A DNA stretch of 64,000 bases, from positions 10,105,001 to 10,169,000 of the forward strand of contig OY821771.1 in assembly GCA_963682175.1 (NCBI GenBank), in the 5' to 3' direction. Position 1 is the stretch's first letter. Each line of letters starts with the position of its first letter. A model generated the notes under the pieces. That model ran no database searches, was not told where the DNA came from, and was given only the letters and a program-made list of their open reading frames with translations. Below, piece after piece: positions 34,703 through 45,927 of the stretch. Source of the stretch: Triglochin maritima. Its lineage: Eukaryota > Streptophyta > Magnoliopsida > Alismatales > Juncaginaceae. The position numbers and the translations under genes are program-made.

Positions 34703-34714
34703 TGGTATCAGAGC
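34703..34714 (+). other. primer binding site (initiator Met tRNA)
   Basis: TGGTATCAGAGC begins three bases after the 5' LTR. It is the usual plant Ty3/gypsy and Copia initiator-Met PBS. Confidence 0.9.
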
Positions 34715-34817
34715 GGTCGGTTCCAGTGTCCTTATCTAAGGAAGCCACCCTTAGAGTTTTAGAGTCTGCATTAGTTCATGCATTCATGGTTTTGACGTGT
34801 GTTGTTTTCTTTGTGTA

Positions 34818-37036
34818 TAGATACCTCCGAGACGCGTGAGACCTCCCCCACAGGACCGTAGCACCAGCGGTGAGACTAGGGGCACAAACTGGGCAGAGGA
34901 GATCCAACAGCGGCAGGAGCGATGCTCGACCGCTTTATGAGACAACACCCGCCTACCTTCGATGGTAGAGGAGAGTCTGAGGTTGTGGAGTACTAAGTCC
35001 TGAAGATTCAGGAGATCCTTCAGGCGATTGAGTGCCCGCCTGAGAGGCAGGCAAGCTTGGCAGCATATGTGTTGGGCGGAGACGTGTCCAACTAGTGGAG
35101 GACCACATCTGCGGTGGTGTTTGAGGGCATGACAAATGTCAGCTGGGAGGAATTCCTGCGGGAGTTCAATGAGCAGTATTTCCCAGAGCATGTCAGAGAT
35201 GGGAGGAGAGAGGAGTTTATGACCCTCGAGCAGGGAGAGGCGACCCTGGCTGAGTATACCCGGAGGTTCAACGCGCTGGAGCGTTACTGTCCGGAGATCT
35301 GTGTGACGCTGTTGCAAAGGGCGATGAAGTTTTACGGGGGTTGAGGAAGCACCTACGTACTCAGGTGACATACAGTATGCCACAGACGCTGGCCAATGCG
35401 GTGAGATTTGCCACGATCATTGATCAGGATTACCAGCAGAATTATGCTGAGGCCAGGAGAGCACCGGGGAAGGTCAGTGGACGTCCTGGTGCTCCGCTAG
35501 CAGGGAACCCGAGAAAGAGGCCCCGGATTGGAGGAGTGATGCATTGCATACATTGCATCATATGTCTTTCATTTAGATTACTTTTACATCAATAAATGCT
35601 ACTAAGGTATGTGTTTAGTCTTATTTACAGAATACAGGGACCTGAATGCAATTTACCCACATCCCGAGCATAAACACGTGCAAAAAACTCATTTCTATCA
35701 TAAAGACCAAGTTCATGATTATCGGGTTACGAATGGAAATGTATCCAAGCATAAAAGCATTCAAGTCCTAATTGCAAAAAGAACAAGGACTAAAGCACAA
35801 AAGTAGCCGGGGACTTAACTGCAAAAAGTCAAGGACCTAATTGCAATTAAAGCACCAAAATATTATCTTGGAGAAAATCTAAAGAAAAATCAATGTAAAT
35901 CTCCAAACATATAAAGGAATTAATCCGGAGCTCAAAAGAATGGAAAGAAATCATCCAGACGCGCAAAGGAGGATCAAATCATACCATAAACTACCAGCAA
36001 AAATCCGGATTAAATCAGAGAAGATTGTGCGGCGGAAACGCCGCCCCCTCAGCGATCTGTGTGCTCCAATTTCGTCCAGTCGTGTCTGGACACGTGTACT
36101 TTCCAATATTATACCTAGATCCCTTGTAGCAACTATAAATAGACCCGAGAACGATGTTAGAAGGGTCCTTAGTCTTTGGTGGTAGTTTTTATTCTTAATC
36201 TTAGTTTTGTATTCTTCTTTTCATTAATAAAATTCTATCTTTTATTTCTTACTTTTAGTTTTCTTTTGTAATGTCTCAAAGACCCCTTCTTCCTCCCTCT
36301 ATGAGTTTCTAACTCTTTCCAAAGGGTGGAGGTGACGGATTAGGGTGAAGAGAAGATGAATGAATGTTATTATTTTAATTTCGTGTTAGTATATTTTGAT
36401 TACTTGAGTTTATGTTAAATCATTTATCATGTAATGCTTTATAACTAATATGATTTATTATAAGTTTCTAAATTCTCTAATCTAAACCTTAAATCTAAAC
36501 CTCCACCCGACGGAATTCACATCTTTGTTCTTGTTTTAGTTTTAATTGTTCTTGTTTCTTGCTTTAGATAATTAAAATCCAAAAATCTCAAAATCCAATT
36601 ATTTCTTCTCTCCTTCTTCTCCTTAATCGAAAATCACGAAAATAACAAATCTCTCCCTCTTTGTGTTCGACCCGTATTTGTCACGTCTTCATTGACACCG
36701 TGCACTTGCGGTATAAATTTAATTCACATCAAGGAGGTGGATCACACCAGCCTGAGGCGTGCAGAGTTTGTGGCTGAGTTCACTCCGGAGTGTGTTGGGG
36801 CTGTGGAGTTTGTCAGGGGTGTGGCAAGCCAGGCCATTTTGTGTGAGACTGTCCGAGTGGGCCAGGCGGGTCCAGCGGGCATTCAGGGCCGCCAACAACA
36901 GGCAGAGGCGGAAGTGGCCGACCTTTCACGCCGCCACAGCAGGGTCAGAGGACTGGACATGTCTTTACCATCCAGGCGGATGAGGCAAGAGATGCCAGCA
37001 CAGTGGTGGAAGGTACGCTCTTTGTTGCTGGATTGA
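34818..37036 (+). pseudogene. Tekay gag, broken and split by a solo LTR
   Basis: The gag start context at 34818 reads ATA where the other copies have ATG. A retrotransposon gag domain follows at 35114-35344 (SWEEFLREFNEQYFPEH, TLAEYTRRFNALERYCPEI), then HLRTQVTYSMPQTLANAV. The frame is cut at 35536 by a 1195-bp LTR and resumes at 36737 in the zinc-knuckle region (GCGKPGHFV recognisable with a small indel). Several stops and frameshifts are visible. Confidence 0.85.
35537..36731 (+). mobile_element. solo LTR of the Athila-like family inside Tekay gag
   Basis: 1195 bp, TGATGCATTGC...TTCACATCA, flanked by the perfect 5-bp duplication AGGAG (35532-35536 and 36732-36736). Removing it rejoins the Tekay gag sequence in the order seen in the uninterrupted minus-strand copy near 54610. 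The start and end match the LTRs of the Athila-like element at 42897-53266. A TATAAATAG at about 36133 marks the promoter. Confidence 0.95.
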
Positions 37037-38455
37037 GTGTGAGAGTGCTGTTTGATTGTGGGGCCACACACTCGTTCATTTTGGAGTGACTTGCGAGCGT
37101 GTTGGGCCGTACCCCTGCGATGTTGACTGCCACGTTGGAAGTCAGCACACCCTTGGGTCTGATGGGCATTGTGGGGAGCTTCCTCCCCAGCGCCACGATT
37201 GTTTCGGAAGATCAGGATTTTCTGGCTAACCTGATCTTGTTGCGGATGGAGGGCTTCGACGTCATACTGGGTATGGATTGGCTATCCCAGTACGATGTGC
37301 GAGTGTTGTGCCGGGAGAAGAAGATTCTGATCCCGAGGAAGGGTCTACCTGATGTGCTGATCAGGGGGACGAAGGACAGAGGAGGCAGAGTAGTCGTATC
37401 AGCATTGAGGGCACAAAAGTTGTTGCAGCAGGGTTGCAGAGCTTTCGTGGCCACTCTGGTAGTTCCAGATCCAGAGGCGAGGAGATTGGAAGGCATTGAG
37501 ATAGTTCAGGAGTTTCCAGAGGTCTTTGCAGATGATGTCTTTGGGTTGCCGCCTCAGAGAGAGATCGAGTTTGGGATTGATTTGGTGGCTGGGACTACGC
37601 CGCAGTCAAAGGCGTCGTATCGGATGGCACCTGCCGAGATGGCAGAGCTGAAGAAGCAGTTGTAGGATCTGATGGATACGAGATTTATCCGCCCCAGTGT
37701 CTCACCTTGGGAGCGTCGGTACTCTTCGTGAAGAAAAAGGATGGATCGCTGCGGATGTGTATTGACTACAGGATGTTGAACAAGGTTACCGTTAGGAATC
37801 AGTATCCCTTGCCCAGGATCGAGGATCTGTTTGACCAGTTGCTGTCAGCGAAGTTCTTCTCGAAGATTGATCTGCGATCCGGTTATCATCAGTTGAGTTT
37901 CAGAGAGGCAGATGTGCAGAAGACAGCGTTCAGGACGAGGTACGGGCATTACGAGTTTTTGGTGATGTCGTTCGGATTGACGAACGCGCCTGCAACGTTT
38001 ATGGATTTGATGAACAGGACGTTCAGTCAGTACCTCGATTGGTTTGTGATTGTCTTCGTGGACGACATTTTGGTCTATTCGCTAGATGTGGAGCAGCATT
38101 GAGAGCACTTGAGAGTTGTACTTAGAATTTTGAGGGACCATCAGTTGTATACCAAGCTTTCAAAGTGAGAGTTCTGGCTGAGCAGTGTCGCCTTTCTGGG
38201 ACACATTGTATCGGGAGCTGGGATTTCAGTGGATCCAGCGAAGGTTTAGACTGTGACGCAGTGGAGAGCCCATACTAGTGTGGCACAGATCAGGAGTTTT
38301 GTGGGGATGACGGGTTATTATCACCACTTTATTCAGGATTTCTCCAGGTTGGCTTCGCCGTTGACTGCTCTGACGCGGAAGGGCGTCAAGTTTGTGTGAT
38401 CCTAGAAGTGCGAGGATAGTTTCCAGGAACTGAAGAGTCGGCTGACGACTACTCC
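37037..38455 (+). pseudogene. Tekay protease and reverse transcriptase, broken
   Basis: A retropepsin-like segment has FDCGATHSF at about 37051-37077 and [14 protein letters not shown] at 37255. The RT begins with [12 protein letters not shown] and a TAG at 37663-37665, then a one-base frameshift near 37705, then the palm with [27 protein letters not shown] and FVDDILVYS (catalytic Asp pair, about 38060-38085). Further stops follow at 38100, 38165 and 38245 before the RNase H. Confidence 0.88.
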
Positions 38456-40398
38456 AGTTTTGACACTTCCCAGTGGCAGTGGTGGATTTGTGATTTACAG
38501 TGACGTGTCAAGCGTTGGACTGGGATGCGTACTCACGCAGCACGGGCAGGTGGTTGCGTATGCTTCAAGGCAACTGAAGGTGCACGAGAGGAACAACCTC
38601 ACTCATGAGTTGGAGTTGGCGGCAGTTGTGTATGCTTTGAAGACTTGGAGGCATTACCTATATGGCGAGCAGTTCGAGGTGTTCACAGATCATCAGAGCC
38701 TGACGTATTTGTTTTCGCAGAAGGAGCTGAATATGAGGCAGCGTAGATGGCTCAAGCTGATTAAGGATTATGATTTCACCATCTCGTACCATCCGGGGAA
38801 TGTGAATTCGGTTGCTGATGCTTTGAGCAGGAAGGTGGAGTTTACCGCAGCAGGTCTTTGTATCAAGGAGTGGAAGCTGCTTGAGGCATTGACCAAATGG
38901 AGACCGTTCACCGATGAGTCGCGAGATGCGGTGATTGTCGGGCTGAGAGTGGAGCCTCAGTTGGTCTCGAGTATTGTTCAGGCTCAGAGTGCTGATGATG
39001 AGTTAGCCGGGTTATTACAGTTAACTACCAGAGATGGGTCAGACTTCAGTATTGGAGTTGATGGTGGGCTGAGGTTCAGAGGTCGTGTCTGGGTGACGAA
39101 GGGAGGAGATCAGAGGAAGGATATTCTGGAGGAGGCGCACAGATCCTGTTATTCGATCCACCCGGGCAACACGAAGATGTATAGAGATCTTCAGAGGAAT
39201 TTCTGGTGGAAGAGGATGAAGACGAAGATCGCAGAGTTCGTTGAGAGATGTCTGATTTGTCAGCAGGTGAAGATTGAGCACCAGAGACCTGCAGGGCCGA
39301 TGCAGAGGATCGAGCTTCCAGAGTGGAAGTGGGAGCACGTGACAATGGATTTTGTCACCGGGATGCCGAGGACGAGAGGATTCCATGACGCGATTTGGGT
39401 TAGAGTCGATCGACTGACGAAGTCGGCGCACTTCTTAGCTATCCGGACCACTTTACCTTTGGAGTGTCTAGCTAAGTTGTATATTGAGGAGATCGTCAGA
39501 CTGCACAGAGTGCCCGTGAGTATTATTTCAGATTGAGATCCGAGGTTCACTTCCAGATTCTGAGGGAGTTTGCAGCAGGTCTTGGGGACTCGGTTGAAGT
39601 TCAGTACGACATTTCATCCACAGACAGACGGTCAGTCTGAGAGGACCATCTAGACTCTAGAGGATATGTTGCGAGCGTGTACTCTGGATTGGACGTGTCA
39701 TTAGGACGAGCATTTGCCGTTGATCGAGTTCGCCTACAACAACAGCTATCATTCGAGCATTGGGATGACACCGTACGAGGCCCTGTACGGGAGACTGTGT
39801 AGATCACCGGTATGCTGGAGTGATGTAGGCGAGAGACAACTAGTTGGTCCTGACATTGTGCAGATGTATACTGAGAAGGTTGATGTGATCAGGCAAAGAC
39901 TAGCGACAGCTCAGAGCAGGCAGAAGAGATACGCTGATAGGCGTAGGCGAGAGCTGAAGTTTGAGGTAGGTGATCATGTCTTCCAGAAGATTTCACTATC
40001 TCGAGGAGTGATGAGGTTCGGGAAAAAGGGGAAGCTCAGTCCGAGGTATGTCGGACCGTTTGAGATTCTTGATCGGGTTGGAGTGGTTGCCTACAGAGTT
40101 GCGTTGCCGCCGCAGTTTTCGGGTCTTCACAACGTCTTTCACGTTTCGATGTTGAGGAAGTACGTAGCGGATCCTTCTCATGTGATTCAGTTGGAGGTTC
40201 CAGACATCCGTCAGGATTTGTCTCTTGAGGAGAGACCGATTGAGATTGTGGATCAAATGGAGCATCAATTGAGGAGGAGGACCATTCCTATGGTGAAGGT
40301 CAGATGACAGCACCACAGTGAGCGAGAGGCCACTTGGGAGATTGAGGAGGAGGTCCGGAAGGAGTTCCCGGAGTTATTTGGTGAGCTTCAGTCTTAAT
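38456..40398 (+). pseudogene. Tekay RNase H, integrase and chromodomain, broken
   Basis: RNase H: FVIYSDVSSVGLG, VYALKTWRHYLYG, TDHQSL and YHPGNVNSVADALSRK. Integrase: the H2C2 zinc motif is at about 39137-39265 (HRSCYSIHPGN, CLICQQ), the catalytic Asp is in MDFVTGMP and the second in IISD, followed at once by TGA (39534-39536). Stops continue to 39700; then LIEFAYNNSYHSSIGM. The GPF-type C-terminal domain is YVGPFEILDRVG, and a chromodomain (EIVDQMEHQLRRRTIPMVKV) contains a stop at 40305-40307. It ends FPELFGELQS near 40395. Confidence 0.9.
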
Positions 40399-40414
40399 TT
40401 CAAGGACAAAATTC

Positions 40415-40430
40415 TTTTAGAAGGGTGGAT
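40415..40430 (+). other. polypurine tract of the Tekay element
   Basis: TTTTAGAAGGGTGGAT ends immediately before the 3' LTR. The equivalent minus-strand copy (58555-58570) has the same motif next to its LTR. Confidence 0.7.
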
Positions 40431-42686
40431 TGTGATATCCTAATCCTAATTATGCCTTAATGATGTTTTAGGTGGTGATTAGGAGGAGATGGATTGGAGG
40501 GCTGAGATGGAGTGTGGATGGATGAGGGGTTGAGATGGATTGGAGATGAGATGGATGGTTGAGATGGAGAGGAGTTGGATGGATGGTGAGGATTGGATTG
40601 GAGGAAGATATTTAGGTGAATTCTCTCTCTCACTCTCACTTCTCCCTTGCCTCTCTCTCCCTCAGTGGTGATCTCCGGCGTGGTGGTGGTGTGCTCCGGC
40701 GAAGGGAGGCTCGGGTGTGGGTTGCGAGTCGAGGTGAGTGTTGGCTTCTTAACCCTTCCGGCTTGTTTTGTTCCCTCCCTCGACCTAACTCGTTTCAGTG
40801 GTCTTGGTTGCTCTTGGCTGGGTGGTGGAGGTCGACGGAGGTGGAATCGTGAGTGTGGATCGTCGAGGAGGTGTGGATCGTGGTTTAGTCGCGAGGATCG
40901 TCGATGAATCGTGATTTAGGGAGGCGTGCTCATGGAGGCATCGTCGTGGTTCTTTAAAGGTTCCTTCAAACCTTCTGGTATGTCAACTCACTCACTTAAG
41001 TAGTGTGAGTATTTGGAAGTCGACGGTAGGCATTCCGGCGCGTCGCAAGTAAACGTGCAACAGATTTTACTGCCTGATCGGTCGACCGGTTGGTGACAAC
41101 GGTCGACCGTTCGTATTGAGATTTCGGGTTCTACCTCACATCGGTCGAAAGATGCCCTTGGGGCGGTCGACCGATCATGCATAGGAGGTAAGCCTGGTGG
41201 TTTTTGGTCGAACGGGGCCCCTTCGCCGTTCGACTGTGTGCACTGTCATAGGTCGGCTGGGTGTGTTGACCATCCATACGGTCTACCGCTCGTTGACTTC
41301 GTCCGACCTTGACTTAAGTTGGAATAGTCGTCGGTTCGACCGAAGGAGGTTTCAGTCGACCAGACTTGTTGAGGAGCGTGGGGTAATGCTCTGGACAAAT
41401 TCGGTCGACCGAGAGTGCTCAGGCGTTCGACTGGATTTGTGGTGAGAGTTGGGGGAATTCCCTGGTGGAATTCGGTCGACCGAGAGTGCTCGGGGGTTCG
41501 ACCGGATTCGTTGTGGAGATTGTAGGACTTGTCCCTGGTGACTTTCGGTCGAACAGGACCCCTTTGCTGTTCGACCGATTGGTCGTTTTGTTCGTTGAAC
41601 CTGGGAGTTGGCCATCTAAACGGTCGATCGTCCCTTGATTTGGGTTCGACCGAACGAGTGCAGTTGGTGGGAATCGGTCGACTGAGGGAGTGCCGGTCGA
41701 GGCGATTGCCCTGTGTTTTTGTGATTCGGTCGACCGAGACTTTTGGTTCGGTCGACCGTTTGTATCCAGTTTTGCACTATGGAGGTGCGGTTGTTGTGGT
41801 CGTCCGTGTGGGGCGAGTTGTGTGCCGAGGTCCTTCCGGCGAGTATGCTAGGGTGCACGAGAGTTGCGGTGGTTGGGTGAAAGAGCCCTGGAGCCCCGTA
41901 ACTGTGTAAGAGCTTGGGTTGGCTGAAAAATGCTTGAGGCCCAGCTTAGAAATTGTGGCGTTGCGGTGGTTGGGTGAAAGAGCCCTGGAGCCCCGTAACT
42001 GTGTGAGAGTTGCGGTTGGTTGAAAGAGACCTGAAGCCTAGCTAGTCTGTGCGGGGTTGGTTGAAAAAGTCCTGGACCTCCGTAGTGCCTTCAGGTTGGC
42101 TGAAAAAGGCATGGAGCCTGAGCAGGGACCATGTGTAGGGGTTGGTTAAAAAAGACCTGGAGCCATTGGACGTTTGGGTTGGTTGAAAAAACCTGGAGCG
42201 CTTGGTCGTGTCGTGGTAGCTGCGGTTGGTTGAAAAAGACATGGAGCACAGCTTGGCGACGAGTGTGTGATGCGGTGGTTTGGTGAAAAAGCCCTGGAGC
42301 CCAGCCTATTTGAGATGCTTTTCTTGTTAGTAGAATTTCATGCTAGGGTGCTTCCATTTTATGCATTTTAGAGTTTGGCATACGTGGTTTCCTTCTGGAA
42401 ACTCAGGCATTGTTGCATGTTTACTTTCAGGCAGTGATCGGCGATAGGGGGTGGTGACCAAGGAGAGGAGCACCGTTACCGGATCCAGCTTTCTCTTAGT
42501 TGAGGTCGAGTGATTACTGCTTTTGTTGTATAGTCTTTTGATGTAATCACAACTTTTCAAATACTCTGATATTCATATATATATATATTATATATTGGTG
42601 CACCTGTCTTCGTTATTTGCGTAATATCCTCTGTTGATTGTGTGTTATAAAAATTTAAAATTTTTCGCTGTGTTGAGGATGTTACA
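40431..42686 (+). repeat. Tekay 3' LTR
   Basis: 2256 bp, TGTGATATCC...GATGTTACA. Same order of internal blocks as the 5' LTR but without the MITE. GGTCGACC array at 41079-41762, GGTTGG-TGAAAAAG array at 41868-42305, (AT)n at 42574-42590. It is followed directly by PBS-like ATTATCAGAGC. Confidence 0.92.
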
Positions 42687-42899
42687 ACTTATTATCAGAG
42701 CGGTCGGTTCCAGTGTCCTTATCCAAAGAAACCACCCTTAGAGTTTTAGAGTCTGCATTAGTTCATGCATTCATGGTTTTGACGTGTGTTGTTTTCTTTG
42801 TGTATAGATGCCTCCGAGACGCGTGAGACCTCCCCCACGGGACCGTAGCACCAGCGGTGAGACTGGGCAGAGGAGCGGCGGATGCTCTATGACACGGTG
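42687..42899 (+). other. second Tekay internal start (PBS remnant and gag start), truncated
   Basis: A mutated PBS (TTATTATCAGAGC), the leader and an ATG at 42808 starting MPPRRVRPPP continue to 42899, where the sequence switches within a 3-bp overlap (GTG) to an Athila-like LTR. This is an LTR-internal-LTR-internal arrangement, as produced by unequal recombination between elements. Confidence 0.85.
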
Positions 42900-43875
42900 A
42901 GATATTAAGCATCATATCATAATTGATTTAACAAAAACTCATATGATCAAAACACTAACAAGAAATTAAAATAAAAACGATCTCTTTTCTCTAACCCTAA
43001 ATCTGTCACCCCCACCCTTTGGAGGGTTTTAGAAACCCATGGGGAGAAGATGGGGAGAAGGGGTCATGGAGATCATCGAGAGACTACGAAAAAAAAAGAA
43101 ATATTATACTAAACTACGATCTACGAAAACAAATGCAATTATTCTAAGCATACAACAAATTATACTAAGAGAAGAATAAAGAGCAACTAAATTACTCTAC
43201 TGGAATTGAGAACATGAAATATTAATCTAAAACTAAGCTTACGAAAGACAAAGACAAGGTAGAAATAAATGGGCAGAATTTTATTGCTATAGAATGGAAT
43301 ACAAAAAGTTCCCATCACAACATAATTTCGGGGCTATTTATAGCCGATACAAGGAACCCTAAGTATGAATAAGGAAGGACACGTGCTATGACACAACTGG
43401 ACGAAATATGGGGCACGGATCGCACACCGTGCGGCGTTTCCGCCGCACATTGACCGTCAGATGCGGCGGAATCGCCGTATGGATGGCTCCGATTGTTTTG
43501 TGCCTTTGCGGGTGTGTTTTTGGTATGTTCTAGATGACCTCCACGCGTCTGAATTGATTATTGCATATCTTTGGAGATCCGAATTTAATTTCTTCTTGAA
43601 TACTTCTCCAAAATAACTTTTTAGTCCTTCTAATTGGGATCAGGTCCCTGGCTGTTTATGCAATCAATTTGGATTTCAACTTGAGCTTGAATCTCTGGCT
43701 AATTGGTCTTTGTGATCTATTTGAGTCCATTGCACGCGTTTTAGCTCGAATATTGATAAATTCCATTGTAACTCCTGAATTCTGCACAATTTCTCAAAAC
43801 AATACCTTAGTAGCATTTATTTATATAAAAATAACCTAAATGAAAGACATATGATGCAATGTATGCAATGCATCA
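42897..43875 (-). repeat. Athila-like 3' LTR, truncated
   Basis: Matches, in minus orientation, the LTR family seen at 35537-36731 and 51921-53266. It ends on the plus strand with GCAATGCATCA at 43875. The U5 end is missing: the sequence starts at TGAGATATTAAGC. A TATA-like TATAAATAG (minus) lies at about 43335. Confidence 0.88.
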
Positions 43876-45152
43876 AATACCCTACACCTAGATTTTGCTA
43901 GTCTCGAGCAAAATAAAACATGAAAAATATAAGTATGAAAGCAAGGAATTCCTAACTCACTTTTGTCGGAATCACGGTTGCACTTAGCATGTGCAACAAG
44001 CCTTTAAACCCCTAAGTTTCCTTAGAGGACGAGTTTTGTCTCGTGAGGGTTTTCAGTTGACACACCCACAAAGTCTTCATTCAATATTTCCTTAATAACT
44101 CTCAATATCTCCACCTCAACCTTATACATCTCACTTAGAATTCTTGCATGCTCATTATATAAATCTAACTCATAAAAGTTCCGACTTGGTCTTTGTTCCT
44201 CCAATCATTCACACCACTAAACCTTCTACACATGTTATCACTTAAATTATTTGCACGCCTACTCTCGTGGTGAAGTATCATTTGGATCAACCATGGCATG
44301 TATCATTCTTCTAACTTTGGGCCTTGAGTAATAATTCCCTGTGATTCAACATATTTGCTTATTTGACACTTTTACCTTTTTTGCATTCGTGTAGCGAGTT
44401 TGGTCGATAATCCCGAGCTGGCAGACTCAAGTTACCGGGTTTCAAGATACCCCTACGGACCAGTGACTCGAAGGCTTGGGCTTTTGTAATCATTTTGCAA
44501 AATGTGCTTTCCTCACTTTTATTCCCCTTTTATTTTCCTCAAGGCTTAATTGCTATCAGAAGTCCACACTTCCCGGTATATTTTCCTCAACCTCTGCTTT
44601 TTATCAACAACTTCAAAGATTTGATTCATCCAATTTAAGTGCATACATGTCTTAAAGGGTAATGGGTTATCTCTTTGGAACTTAGATTTATGTCATAATT
44701 TCTACAAGCGGAACTATATAATAAGGAACAAAAACTCAATGCAATTTGTACTCGGGTTTTGGTAGTTCAATCTTAAGCTATGTCATGAAACATTGAATTT
44801 GTTTTTGAAATAAAAATAAAACAGATAGGTAGATAACTAGTCACCCCCTACACCTATTTCATGCATTGTCCTCAATGTATGCAAAATTAAATAATATAGG
44901 AAATTTAAGAAATAATAAAGTTACCGCCTTCGGGATGACGACTCTCCATAGTCGGAGAGTGCTTTGTTCAGTTTGTTATTGAGGCGCTTCATCCCGCCCC
45001 CACATTCGGGACCTATGCTCGTCAGAGTTTTCTGGGGTTTACTGAGCCCAGAATGTTGCGGAGTCTTCAGACGACTCACTTGATTGCATAGCATCCTCCA
45101 TTTCTGGAGGTGTCCACAGGTGCGCTATAGTGCCACGATAGGAGGATGTCTC
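43876..45152 (-). other. 3' noncoding region of the Athila-like element
   Basis: About 1.3 kb between ORF3 and the 3' LTR. A 60-residue minus frame at 44022-44204 is charged and helical-looking but unrecognised. No other gene is seen. Confidence 0.5.
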
Positions 45153-45794
45153 TCATTCCACCGTACAAGGGAGCATGTCGGCTTCGTACACCCAGAAAGA
45201 CTCATAGGCCATGAAGTGCTTGCAGATAGTGGTGACAAGGCATGGCAGAGGTTGGGAGCTGCGTTGGTGGCCTTCTCCAATGGTGGTCAGAAGCCGTCGG
45301 CACATACAGTAAGTACGATCACGGGTCATCAGGGAGTGAACGATGCCCATCTCAACGGTGCGAAAGGAAGTGTTGTGGGTATTACTCGTGACGTTTTGGC
45401 ATGCCAACCTACATGCTGTAAAGATATTCCGGTACATGGATGTGCCCTTGATACCCCGATCACGGCTAAGCACACAATCTGGTCCCATGAGTGACTGATA
45501 GAAACTGAGTTCCTCGGATGGCAAAGTGGAGGCCCCTTGTGGTATGCCAGTCAACTTGGACATGATGTGGAGGTCAATCGCTTAGACTTTGTTTCTCCAA
45601 TTCAGTAAAATGTACCCTCTGTCCAGGTCTATGTTAGTGATACTGCTATAGAACTCCTCCACTAAGCTAGGGCAGTAAACATCATTGTTATTATGGACCA
45701 AGTAGCTCCAACTCCGTGCTATGATTTCGTCGTAAAAGTGGGTGCCATATTGATCACTAACAAGCAACGGGTGGAAGTTCTTCTCGGGAAACAC
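45153..45794 (-). pseudogene. Athila-like ORF3 (putative plant transposon protein domain)
   Basis: One frame with a single TAA (about 45582): MFPEKNFHPL, ARSWSYLVHNNNDVYCPSLV, VEEFYSSI, then MSKLTGIPQGAS, LACQNVTSNTHNTS and LMTRDRTYCMCRRLL. These resemble the domain annotated in databases as putative plant transposon protein, commonly encoded downstream of pol in Athila-like elements. The start is truncated, since 45795-45927 has no clear extension. Confidence 0.6.
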
Positions 45795-45927
45795 AATGGT
45801 GATAGAATGCTGCTAAAGTGGTATACGTTAGATTTAGAAAAATAAGTCAAGTACTTCCACCGTTCTCCAAAATAAGTCATGTACCAACTCTCTCTCTTTT
45901 TTCTTTTTTTTGAGAATAAATTAAAAC

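Larger units (their letters stand above)
32261..42686 (+). mobile_element. Tekay-like chromovirus (Ty3/gypsy), complete layout, decayed
   Basis: 5' LTR 32261-34699, PBS at 34703, gag-pol with chromodomain, PPT before 40431 and 3' LTR 40431-42686. The two LTRs are clearly homologous but differ by substitutions, indels and a MITE present only in the 5' LTR. Long LTRs, an initiator-Met-tRNA PBS and an integrase C-terminal chromodomain indicate the Tekay/Del chromovirus lineage. Coding regions carry many stops, and the gag start codon is ATA instead of ATG (34820). The 3' LTR is followed not by host DNA but by another PBS and gag start. Confidence 0.92.

Noticed and set aside
45084..45494. 136-residue plus-strand frame
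   Set aside because: It is the shadow of the Athila-like ORF3 on the minus strand, which has family motifs.
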